Below are positions 1 through 5,841 of a stretch of DNA of 9,583 nt, piece after piece (positions within the stretch are counted from its first letter, which is position 1; each line of letters begins with the position of its first letter). The stretch is from contig JAGAWH010000165.1 of assembly GCA_017941505.1 (NCBI GenBank), forward strand, positions 1 to 9,583. Reading direction: 5' to 3'. This DNA comes from Faecalicoccus sp. (GTDB taxonomy: Bacteria > Bacillota_I > Bacilli_A > Erysipelotrichales > Erysipelotrichaceae). The position numbers and the translations under genes are program-made. A model generated the notes under the pieces. The model did not search any database, was not told the DNA's origin, and saw only the letters and a list, made by a program, of their open reading frames with translations.

Positions 1-14
1 GGGCCTCCGTACTA

Positions 15-30
15 AGTCGTATATACGACT
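15..30. repeat. Perfect 16-bp palindrome
   Basis: AGTCGT-ATAT-ACGACT reads the same on both strands. It is followed at once by a second small dyad, AGTAT-ATC-ATACT, at 37-49. With no loop larger than four bases it suits a dimeric DNA-binding protein better than an RNA hairpin. The role is unknown, because the gene it would serve is either outside the window or the SGNH gene about 250 bases away. Confidence 0.5.
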
Positions 31-69
31 ATATATAGTATATCATACTCCATGCCCGATGTCACATAA

Positions 70-111
70 AAATGGCAGAATCTGCTTTATTTAAGCAGTT
101 TTCTGCCATTT
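70..111. terminator. Long hairpin, probable bidirectional terminator
   Basis: An 11-bp outer stem (AAATGGCAGAA at 70-80 with TTCTGCCATTT at 101-111) continues after a small asymmetric bulge into a 6-bp inner stem (CTGCTT 82-87, AAGCAG 93-98) with a five-base loop. Read on the minus strand the stem runs into five T; on the plus strand it runs into only three. It most likely ends a gene lying to the left, but it could also stop minus-strand transcription. It insulates the SGNH operon from upstream transcription. Confidence 0.6.
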
Positions 112-135
112 AAACTTAATATCATTTTAATGAGT

Positions 136-158
136 CGTACTAACTTGGGAAGTTAACG
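136..158. repeat. Imperfect inverted repeat upstream of the SGNH operon
   Basis: TAACTT (141-146), GGG, AAGTTA (150-155) is a perfect 6-bp dyad. It extends with a two-base bulge on the left to CGT (136-138) opposite ACG (156-158). It lies about 90 bases upstream of the -10 box of the first SGNH gene, so it could be a distal regulator site or a small structured element. No known motif is recognised. Confidence 0.35.
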
Positions 159-234
159 TGGGTAAAACCAATGTGATTTTTCATATTTCTTAAGCAAGAT
201 AATTATAAAATACACAAATAATTTATATAGATTC

Positions 235-263
235 TCTGCTTTGATTTTTATAATGAGAGCAGA
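235..263 (+). promoter_or_regulatory. Promoter of the SGNH hydrolase operon
   Basis: A perfect -10 hexamer TATAAT sits at 249-254, giving a predicted transcript start near 261 and a leader of about 23 bases. No good -35 box is seen 16-18 bases upstream, where the sequence is only AT-rich. The -10 is bracketed by TCTGCT (235-240) and AGCAGA (258-263), a 6-bp inverted repeat that could be an operator. The ribosome binding site GGGAGGA at 272-278 lies 5 bases before the ATG at 284. Confidence 0.5.
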
Positions 264-283
264 AAAGAGCTGGGAGGATCTGT

Positions 284-1090
284 ATGAAAAAGGCAAAGAA
301 AATAGTTTTAATCACAATCGGCGTTTGTCTGCTGCTGGAAGGCGCATTAAAAATCTATGTGGCATCAGAAGAACATAAACGTTCTTTAGCACCCGGCAAT
401 GATGTTCAATATAATGTGGAAGCTCTCACACCTCATGAACAATCTTCCTTATCGGGAAAGAAAATACTCTTTCTTGGAAGCAGCGTCACCTATGGTGCAG
501 CAGCCGAAGGCCAATCCTTTGTCGAATTGTTTGAAACATTAGATGGAGTCAAGGCAGTTAAGGAAGCTAAAAGCGGTACAACATTAGTAGATAAGACTTC
601 AATCCTGGCATTATTGGCATTTGGGAATGGGGACAGCTATATTAAACGCCTAAAACAGATAGACACAAATATGAAATTAGATTGTGTTTTCTGTCAGCTG
701 TCCACCAATGATGCGACGATGAATCTTCCTTTAGGGGATATCAGTAAAGAGAAAGATCTATCTTCTTTTGATACCAAAACAGTGACAGGAGCGATGGAGT
801 ATATTATTAAATATTCGAAAGATACCTGGAACTGTCCGGTAGTCTTTTATACAGGATCTTATTATGAAAGTGAAGCATATGAAGCTATGGTAAAGCGTCT
901 ATATGAATTGCGTGATAAGTGGGATATCGAAATTATCGATCTCTACACGGATAAGGAATTTAATGATATTGATCAAAAATCTTATGATTTCTATATGTTT
1001 GACTCAATCCATCCAACCAAGGCAGGATACATTGAATGGTGGATGCCGAAGATGGAAGAAGAATTAATTCGTATTATGTCACAAAAGTAA
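284..1090 (+). CDS. Membrane-anchored SGNH/GDSL-family hydrolase
   Basis: This 268-residue protein is a predicted esterase or acylhydrolase of the SGNH family. After a lysine-rich start (MKKAKK) comes one hydrophobic segment at about residues 7-27, which reads as an uncleaved signal anchor placing the enzyme outside the membrane. The family blocks are in order: block I GSSVT with nucleophile Ser67 (Ser replaces the usual Asp of GDS, as in many SGNH proteins), block II Gly98 in SGTT, block III TND with Asn142, and block V DSIH with Asp240 and His243. All four expected residues are therefore present and the enzyme should be active. The substrate cannot be read from the sequence; O-acetylated or acylated surface glycans or lipids are plausible. 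The second SGNH gene starts 11 bases downstream, so the two are cotranscribed. Confidence 0.85.
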   Translation: MKKAKKIVLITIGVCLLLEGALKIYVASEEHKRSLAPGNDVQYNVEALTPHEQSSLSGKKILFLGSSVTYGAAAEGQSFVELFETLDGVKAVKEAKSGTTLVDKTSILALLAFGNGDSYIKRLKQIDTNMKLDCVFCQLSTNDATMNLPLGDISKEKDLSSFDTKTVTGAMEYIIKYSKDTWNCPVVFYTGSYYESEAYEAMVKRLYELRDKWDIEIIDLYTDKEFNDIDQKSYDFYMFDSIHPTKAGYIEWWMPKMEEELIRIMSQK

Positions 1091-1101
1091 GGGAGTAAAT
1101 T

Positions 1102-2229
1102 ATGTGGAATCCAATTTGGCATCAGGCTATTACGCATTCATTTTTGGATGGTAAAGCTTTTGGTCGCAATAAGACGGTTATTTTTAAAATTCATACTCCG
1201 GTATCCGGTACAAAGCTTCGCTTTTGTTTCAGCAACCGTTTAGGAGCAGTACCATATGAGATCGGCGCTATGAAGGTAAAGGCAAATAATCATCTTTATC
1301 CGGTTACGATAAACGGCAAACAATCATTTAATATTCCAACAGGTGGATCTACTTACTCGGATGAACTGGATATTCCGATTAGAAATAATACGGATATAGA
1401 AATCCGTTTATTCTACAAAAATGCGATTGTCGACTGCAACATGATTGAAGAAGAAGCGACCCTCTTATCGGGAAATCAGGTAAATATTTCTCAATATGAA
1501 ATGAAAAAGCCGCTTTTGGCAAAGATATTAGGGGCATATAATGCCATTCCGACCATTGAAAGGATAGACATTTTCTCACAGAAAGACACTAAATCCATTG
1601 TTGCCTTCGGTGATTCCATCACCGCCTTAAGTCAATGGACAAAGCCTTTGGCAAAACGTTTGGAGGCTGCCTATGGAGATGAATATGTACTTTTGAACTC
1701 CGGCATTTCGGGAAATTGCCAGCTTTATGAAGTTGAGGGAATCTTTGGACCGGTATTTGGAGATATGGGAACTAAGCGATTTGAAAGAGATGTATTGGAC
1801 ATTCCTAATCTTTATGCCGTAATTCTGGGCTTAGGGGTCAACGATGTATCCTATTATACCGATAAGACAAAGGATAGGATCAATTTAGAGGCATATCAGC
1901 GTGAAATCACCGCAATCACAAATGAGCTTCATAAAAGGGGAATCCGTGTCACCATGCAGACCATTTCGCCTCGTCTGGGAGTAGCTCGTACGATGGGTAA
2001 ATACACCCGCCCTATGGAAGAACAGCGGCTGTTGTTTAATGAATGGATCCGCACGGCAGATATCTTTGATTATGTATTTGATGCAGAGAAAGTCGTAAGA
2101 GAAGAAAGAGAAGATGGATATTATTATGGAGAAGGTCTGCACCAGGGAGACCGCCTTCATCCCAATGCGCTTGGCGGTCAGAAATTAGCGGATGCGTATG
2201 ATTTAAAGAAATTGACAGGTAAACAATAG
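1102..2229 (+). CDS. Two-domain SGNH/GDSL hydrolase, XynE-like
   Basis: This 375-residue predicted esterase has two parts. Residues 1 to about 155 look like a beta-rich accessory domain (pattern FCFSNRLGAVPYEIG near 41-55). The SGNH catalytic domain follows, with block I GDSIT at 170-174 (Ser172), block II NSGISGN at 199-205 (Gly201), block III GVND at 245-248 (Asn247) and block V DRLH at 350-353 (Asp350, His353). From memory the arrangement recalls XynE-type acetylesterases, so deacetylation of plant or host sugars is a reasonable guess, not a result. There is no signal peptide or membrane segment, so the protein should be cytosolic, unlike its operon partner. The ribosome binding site AGGGAG at 1090-1095 starts on the last base of the first gene's stop codon. 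A hairpin terminator begins directly after its TAG. Confidence 0.85.
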   Translation: MWNPIWHQAITHSFLDGKAFGRNKTVIFKIHTPVSGTKLRFCFSNRLGAVPYEIGAMKVKANNHLYPVTINGKQSFNIPTGGSTYSDELDIPIRNNTDIEIRLFYKNAIVDCNMIEEEATLLSGNQVNISQYEMKKPLLAKILGAYNAIPTIERIDIFSQKDTKSIVAFGDSITALSQWTKPLAKRLEAAYGDEYVLLNSGISGNCQLYEVEGIFGPVFGDMGTKRFERDVLDIPNLYAVILGLGVNDVSYYTDKTKDRINLEAYQREITAITNELHKRGIRVTMQTISPRLGVARTMGKYTRPMEEQRLLFNEWIRTADIFDYVFDAEKVVREEREDGYYYGEGLHQGDRLHPNALGGQKLADAYDLKKLTGKQ

Positions 2230-2253
2230 AAAAGACGGCCGACGCCGTCTTTT
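2230..2253. terminator. Bidirectional terminator between convergent genes
   Basis: A perfect 10-bp stem, AAAAGACGGC (2230-2239) and GCCGTCTTTT (2244-2253), encloses a four-base loop CGAC. A-tract and T-tract on opposite sides let it work in both directions. It starts one base after the stop codon of the SGNH operon and overlaps the stop codon of the minus-strand secreted protein gene (2252-2254). Confidence 0.85.
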
Positions 2254-2806
2254 AGTTTGCATAGGAAGAATTATCTACAATAGCTTCTACAAGATTTTCT
2301 GCATTCTGAATATCCTGCGAGGAAAGGGAGTCAGATTTAAATTCTAAGGTGAGTGTATAATATCCGTTTTTGGCATTATTGATAATATCAATCGTATAAT
2401 CTGCTTCAGATTCTTTTATATCTCCGTAAGCCCATATATATTGATAATCGGAACCCTGCGGTTTTAATACAAATTCATGATCTTTTTTGATTTCATCAAA
2501 TTGTGATATGGAAGGGCTTTGTCCATAATAGTCGACTTCAGAAGCTAACGGTTCATAAACAGTCAGTGCAACATCCATATTTTTGAACATATCATCTTCA
2601 ATCACAAAATCATAAACATAATAGTGGTCCTGTTTATTGAGATTTTTTAATTCGGCTTTATTTGGTAAAAGGATATAGCCTCCGTCTCCATAATATTTTA
2701 AATTAAAGCGGTTAGAGACAAGAGAATCATCCTGTGCGTTCACATTGATTGTGAAACATCCTAATAAAAGAATCCAAATTGTTAAAATTCGTAATATTTT
2801 TTTCAT
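2252..2806 (-). CDS. Small secreted protein of unknown function
   Basis: I do not recognise this 184-residue protein. It has a clear signal peptide: MKK, then a hydrophobic core to about residue 20, then VNA before QDD, a good signal peptidase I site near residue 24. An LLGC sequence at residues 14-17 is a possible lipobox, but Leu at the -2 position and the better downstream site make lipid anchoring less likely. The mature part is rich in Asp, Tyr and Ser, has no cysteine and no membrane segment, and looks like a small beta-rich extracellular domain (alternating YYVYDFVIED and YTIDIINN strands). It is a single-gene unit: convergent with the SGNH operon and divergent from the 133-residue gene. 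No Shine-Dalgarno sequence precedes the ATG; the nearest G run is GGG touching the start codon. Confidence 0.75.
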   Translation of the reverse strand: MKKILRILTIWILLLGCFTINVNAQDDSLVSNRFNLKYYGDGGYILLPNKAELKNLNKQDHYYVYDFVIEDDMFKNMDVALTVYEPLASEVDYYGQSPSISQFDEIKKDHEFVLKPQGSDYQYIWAYGDIKESEADYTIDIINNAKNGYYTLTLEFKSDSLSSQDIQNAENLVEAIVDNSSYAN

Positions 2807-2813
2807 CCCATTT

Positions 2814-2826
2814 ACTATAACACATT
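2814..2826 (-). promoter_or_regulatory. Extended -10 promoter of the secreted protein gene
   Basis: On the minus strand TGTTATAGT is an extended -10 (TGn plus TATAGT, complement of 2814-2819), with no -35 box worth the name. The predicted transcript start is at about 2807, next to the ATG at 2806, which would make the mRNA leaderless. The octamer ATGTGTTA here also occurs upstream of the MFS gene and of the last gene. Confidence 0.4.
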
Positions 2827-2862
2827 TATTGAATTGTTGTTCTTAAACTTTTGTAAAGGACG

Positions 2863-2868
2863 TATAAT
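2863..2868 (+). promoter_or_regulatory. -10 box of the 133-residue gene
   Basis: A perfect TATAAT lies here with a weak -35 (TTCTTA, 2840-2845) 17 bases upstream, giving a leader of about 20 bases. The ribosome binding site GAGG at 2883-2886 is 8 bases before the ATG. The 11-mer GTATAATGAAT at 2862-2872 is identical to the one in front of the C69 gene at 4157-4167. Confidence 0.5.
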
Positions 2869-2894
2869 GAATGTAAGGAAAAGAGGAAAATTAT

Positions 2895-3296
2895 ATGATT
2901 TATTCTATTCAATCGTACAAAGACCAGGAGCAATCATTTACGATGGCGGAAGCTGCGAATATCCATCAAAAGATGATTGAAGAAATCGGTGAAGATGAAA
3001 AAGCTTTAGAGCTTTACGAAGCAGTAAAAAAAGCAGGCGTAGAATATATTGAGATTCGTACCAAATGGGCTATTCTTCCAAAAGGGGAAAGAAAGGCCAT
3101 CAATGATCTTCGTACCGAGAAACATAATGCGGTCATTGATTCTCTGGATGCACTCTGTGAATATTTACGCTCCATCGGTCATAATGCAGTTTGGCGGGAT
3201 GAAATCGGATACGAAAAGGATGGAAAGTATTTCCGTAAACGTATCGGTGATTTTGGCTGTTATATCGCATTTTTATTAAGTTTAAGCACAAGATAA
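2895..3296 (+). CDS. Conserved-looking cytosolic protein of unknown function
   Basis: This 133-residue protein has no signal peptide and is mostly charged and helical, with only one cysteine pair partner candidate (Cys108 region is single-cysteine; the other lies in LCEYL). Distinct blocks are an amphipathic N-terminal half (residues 15-60), a central RTEKHNAVIDSLDALCEYL stretch near 74-92 and a C-terminal RKRIGDFGCYIAFLLSL motif near 114-130. The RTxxH and RIGDFxCYI patterns remind me of a domain-of-unknown-function family (possibly DUF3232), at low confidence. The charged middle and hydrophobic C-terminal helix suit a small soluble helical bundle. It has its own promoter and ribosome binding site, and it shares a terminator with the convergent carbon-nitrogen hydrolase gene. 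No function is offered. Confidence 0.75.
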   Translation: MIYSIQSYKDQEQSFTMAEAANIHQKMIEEIGEDEKALELYEAVKKAGVEYIEIRTKWAILPKGERKAINDLRTEKHNAVIDSLDALCEYLRSIGHNAVWRDEIGYEKDGKYFRKRIGDFGCYIAFLLSLSTR

Positions 3297-3322
3297 GACG
3301 CGGCTAATACAAGTCGCGTCTT
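3295..3322. terminator. Bidirectional terminator between convergent genes
   Basis: AAGACGCG (3295-3302) pairs with CGCGTCTT (3315-3322). The stem extends inward by a G-T wobble and two more pairs, leaving a six-base loop. The T-tracts on both sides are short and interrupted, so termination may be less complete than at 2230-2253. The stem overlaps the last two bases of the plus-strand stop codon, and the minus-strand stop codon (3304-3306) lies inside the hairpin. Confidence 0.7.
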
Positions 3323-4098
3323 CTTTGTCTTAAAACAGGAAGCTGTTCATGCAGCGAATCGATTACATCTAAATCGAGGTCGGCTTCTATAATGGCCGGC
3401 TTTTCTTCTGCCTGCACTAAAATGTTTCCCCATGGATCACAGATGATGGAGTGTCCCCATGATTGATAAGAGGCATCCGCATTTCTTGCGGGTGCACACC
3501 CTATCGTATAGATTTGATAATCCATCGCGCGGGACCGGAATAACAGTTCCCAATGTTTAGGACCGGTTGTCATATTAAAGGCAGCCGGAACAATCAACAT
3601 TTGAATGCCCTGATCTGACATAGAACGGATAAATTCCGGAAAGCGGATATCATAACAGATACAAAGCCCCATCTTTCCAAATTCCGTATCAAAGACAGTT
3701 GCCTGATTGCCGGCACTGAGGGTATCGGACTCTTTAAAATATTGGCCGTTTTTAATATCGATGTCAAAAAGATGAACCTTGCGGTGTTTTGCGATTTGGG
3801 TTCCGTTTCGATCAAACACAAAAGAGGTATTATAGATCTTTCCATCTTCCATTTCCGGAATCGATCCGGCAACAAGATAAATGGAATGATCTTTGGCGAT
3901 TTGGGATAAATACTTTACTGCATATCCATCCTGAGACTCAGCATATTGAGGGAAACAGTTTGTCTCATATGGGCAGATAAACATTTCCGGAAGAACTACA
4001 AGATCAACATTGTGTAATGATTCTATCATTTCTTTTGCGGTTTTAAGGTTTTGCCTTTTATCCGGTGTTACCGGCATTTGGATACATGCGATTTTCAT
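3304..4098 (-). CDS. Carbon-nitrogen hydrolase, Nit2/omega-amidase-like
   Basis: This 264-residue enzyme of the nitrilase superfamily carries the full catalytic set: Glu38 in VVLPEMF, Lys107 in HRKVHLFDID, Cys148 in CICYDIRFPE, and the supporting Glu184 in HWELL. The MTTGPKHWELL and CAPAR stretches match Nit2-type omega-amidases, which hydrolyse alpha-ketoglutaramate and alpha-ketosuccinamate to 2-oxo acids and ammonia. Broader amide hydrolase activity cannot be excluded. It is cytosolic and of normal family length. I chose the ATG at 4096-4098 because MKIACIQMPV is the usual family start; an in-frame ATG 18 codons upstream would add an atypical hydrophobic tail and lie inside the divergent promoter region. 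No proper Shine-Dalgarno sequence is present (GGA only three bases from ATG). Confidence 0.88.
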   Translation of the reverse strand: MKIACIQMPVTPDKRQNLKTAKEMIESLHNVDLVVLPEMFICPYETNCFPQYAESQDGYAVKYLSQIAKDHSIYLVAGSIPEMEDGKIYNTSFVFDRNGTQIAKHRKVHLFDIDIKNGQYFKESDTLSAGNQATVFDTEFGKMGLCICYDIRFPEFIRSMSDQGIQMLIVPAAFNMTTGPKHWELLFRSRAMDYQIYTIGCAPARNADASYQSWGHSIICDPWGNILVQAEEKPAIIEADLDLDVIDSLHEQLPVLRQRRRDLY

Positions 4099-4104
4099 GA
4101 TTCC

Positions 4105-4133
4105 ATTGTATGTGAATTGGATGAATAATACAA
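4105..4133 (-). promoter_or_regulatory. Candidate promoter of the carbon-nitrogen hydrolase gene
   Basis: On the minus strand TTGTAT (complement of 4128-4133) is followed after 17 bases by TACAAT (complement of 4105-4110). The -10 matches five of six consensus bases and the -35 three of six. Transcription would begin at or next to the ATG at 4098, implying a leaderless message. Confidence 0.35.
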
Positions 4134-4157
4134 ATTTCAACAATTCCTGCATCAGTG

Positions 4158-4163
4158 TATAAT
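4158..4163 (+). promoter_or_regulatory. -10 box of the C69 peptidase homologue gene
   Basis: A perfect TATAAT within GTATAATGAAT is shared with the promoter at 2862-2872. The -35 region is weak (TTTCAA or TTCAAC, 16-17 bases upstream). The leader would be about 66 bases. A second AT-rich candidate (GATAAT and TATAAA, near 4184-4195) lies closer to the gene. The ribosome binding site GGAG at 4225-4228 is 7 bases before the ATG at 4236, favouring it over the ATG at 4242. Confidence 0.45.
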
Positions 4164-4235
4164 GAATCTAAATATTTATGATGATAATGTATAAAGAAAG
4201 AATATTTTGAAAACGAAAAAGTTTGGAGAAGAAAT

Positions 4236-5759
4236 ATGACAATGAATCGATTATTTAAAATACTTTCCGCAATATTTGTATCAAGCTGCTTTCTAATGAC
4301 ACCGATACAGGCTTATGCCGATACCGGGATCTATGTCGGAAAAGATTTCAGCGATGAGGGAGATACAATCGTAGGAAGAAGCGAAGACGGCCGTAACAGT
4401 AAGAACAAGCTTTATCATGTATCGCCTGCCGGAAAACATCAATCCGGGACTATGTATAAGGGGTGTTACGGGTTTACCTATACATTTTCTCATGATAGTT
4501 ATGGCTACACTGCTTTTTTAGATGATAATGGAGAAGGTGTAAATCATATCTGTCCGAATTGCGGACAGAGTCATGACCATACTCCTTATGAGATAGCCGG
4601 AACCAATGATCAGGGTGTTACCGTAAGTGCAGCGATGACTATTGAAAATGAACCGGCCGCACCGGAGGTGGATCCATTTGCGTCAAATGGTATCAGTAAG
4701 GCAGATATTGCCACCATATTACTCAGTGAGTCAGCTAACGCCAAAGAAGCCTTGGATCTGTTGATTAAAATATATGATATGAATGGGGCAGCTGAATCGC
4801 TTGGTATCGTAATTGCCGACAATCATGAAGCCTGGTATGTTGAAAATATGGGTGGATATCAATTTGTTGCCATGAACCTGCCTTCTGATTTGGTGTTTGT
4901 ACAGTCGAATATGTCCGTTGTAGGTGAAATTGATTTAGATGATACAGATCATGTGATCACATCTCCAAAATTAATTGAGCTGGCAGAAAAGGCCGGCACT
5001 TTTGTGGGAGACAAGAAAGCCAACATTATCAATTTCAATCAAACTTACGCAAAGGAATTAAATAATGAACAAATGGATCAAGCGCTTAGAAATCTCGGGC
5101 AGGATTCAAATACCGATATTCTATTATCAAATGTAGACAAAGACGGAAAGATTGTTTCCATTCATACCGGAATCCGACTTGATAAAAAATTAAAGATTGA
5201 AGATATACAGGATTTCTATCGCAGCCCGGATATCGGAAGCGATTCGACAGAGGAAACACATATTTTCCAGATTGATTCAGCCGGAGGTGAGACCGGTACC
5301 GTGGAATGGGTTGCCATGGGCAATCCGGCTGCCGGCATATTTATTCCGTACTATCCGATATTGACAGAAGATGTATATTCCGGATATCAGACGGAAACTG
5401 AGCTTCCAAAAGTTACCAACGAACAATCGGAGGATAAGTTCAGCTATCCGGCCCGCTTTTATCGAACAATCAACGGTGAAAAAAGCGAAGCAATGATGTA
5501 TGTAACACCACCTCAAAATTGGGAGGATTCTCTGTACTGGACCTTTGATGTTTTAAACAATATGTATTTAAACAAAGCATTTAATGACAAAGAATTAAAA
5601 GCTATCGATAAAGCGCTGCAGGATGAACAGAAAAAGGTAAATGAATCCTTTGCACAGTTTAAAAAGGGAGATATCACAAGAAGCACGGCTACTAACTGGA
5701 GCATGGAAAGGGCTAAAGAGGTACATCAATTGGCAGTTGAACTTATCAATAATAGATAA
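4236..5759 (+). CDS. Secreted C69-family peptidase homologue lacking the N-terminal Cys
   Basis: This 507-residue protein resembles C69 (PepD-like) dipeptidases, N-terminal nucleophile enzymes that cleave peptides using a cysteine exposed at the mature N-terminus. A signal peptide ends in AYA (26-28), followed by DTGIYVGKDFSDEGDTIVGRSED. Relatives typically start CTxxxVGK, so Asp29 stands where the catalytic Cys should be. The only cysteines are Cys18 in the signal peptide, Cys77, Cys106 and Cys109. The rest of the fold is intact: GRSED at 47-51, YEIAGTNDQGVTVSAAMT at about 118-135 and a C-terminal YWTFDVLNNMYLNKAF segment at 434-449. Residues 106-115 read CPNCGQSHDH, a possible metal-binding or redox insertion. 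It is either an inactive binding protein, an enzyme with another nucleophile (Thr30 would need one extra residue trimmed) or a divergent subfamily. It is a single-gene unit with its own promoter. Confidence 0.82.
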   Translation: MTMNRLFKILSAIFVSSCFLMTPIQAYADTGIYVGKDFSDEGDTIVGRSEDGRNSKNKLYHVSPAGKHQSGTMYKGCYGFTYTFSHDSYGYTAFLDDNGEGVNHICPNCGQSHDHTPYEIAGTNDQGVTVSAAMTIENEPAAPEVDPFASNGISKADIATILLSESANAKEALDLLIKIYDMNGAAESLGIVIADNHEAWYVENMGGYQFVAMNLPSDLVFVQSNMSVVGEIDLDDTDHVITSPKLIELAEKAGTFVGDKKANIINFNQTYAKELNNEQMDQALRNLGQDSNTDILLSNVDKDGKIVSIHTGIRLDKKLKIEDIQDFYRSPDIGSDSTEETHIFQIDSAGGETGTVEWVAMGNPAAGIFIPYYPILTEDVYSGYQTETELPKVTNEQSEDKFSYPARFYRTINGEKSEAMMYVTPPQNWEDSLYWTFDVLNNMYLNKAFNDKELKAIDKALQDEQKKVNESFAQFKKGDITRSTATNWSMERAKEVHQLAVELINNR

Positions 5760-5786
5760 TGGTTTTAATATAGAAAAATGTAAAAA

Positions 5787-5819
5787 AAGGTTGACCTTCC
5801 CCTTTGTGGATACTTTATT
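5787..5819 (+). promoter_or_regulatory. Promoter of the ABC operon with dyad over the -35 box
   Basis: TTGACC (5791-5796, five of six -35 bases) is followed after 17 bases by TTTATT (5814-5819, four of six -10 bases). The leader would be about 16 bases. The 12-base dyad AAGGT-TG-ACCTT at 5787-5798 covers the -35 box exactly, a position suited to a repressor operator. The ribosome binding site GAAAGGA at 5828-5834 is 7 bases before the ATG at 5842. No terminator is seen between the C69 gene and this promoter, so some read-through is possible. Confidence 0.45.
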
Positions 5820-5841
5820 TTCGAATTGAAAGGATACAATT

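Larger units (their letters stand above)
1..283. other. Non-coding upstream region with hairpin and dyads
   Basis: No reading frame here looks like a gene on either strand; the longest starts end within a few codons. The stretch holds a 16-base perfect palindrome, a second short dyad, a long hairpin that looks like a terminator, an imperfect inverted repeat near 136-158 and the promoter of the first SGNH hydrolase gene. The heptamer CGTACTA occurs at both 8-14 and 136-142. The left edge is probably the 3' flank of a gene outside the window. What the left 60 bases do cannot be decided from the sequence. Confidence 0.7.

Noticed and set aside
3049..3279. 76-codon frame inside the 133-residue gene, as a sign of frameshift
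   Set aside because: The main frame is uninterrupted, with promoter, ribosome binding site and terminator fitting it; the other frame is an overlap by chance.
4099..4152. 18-codon N-terminal extension of the Nit2-like hydrolase
   Set aside because: The family starts at MKIACIQ; the extension overlaps the divergent promoter region and has no ribosome binding site.
5641..5829. 62-codon frame across the end of the C69 gene and the following gap
   Set aside because: Most of it overlaps the C69 gene in another frame, and it covers the ABC promoter; no ribosome binding site is visible.
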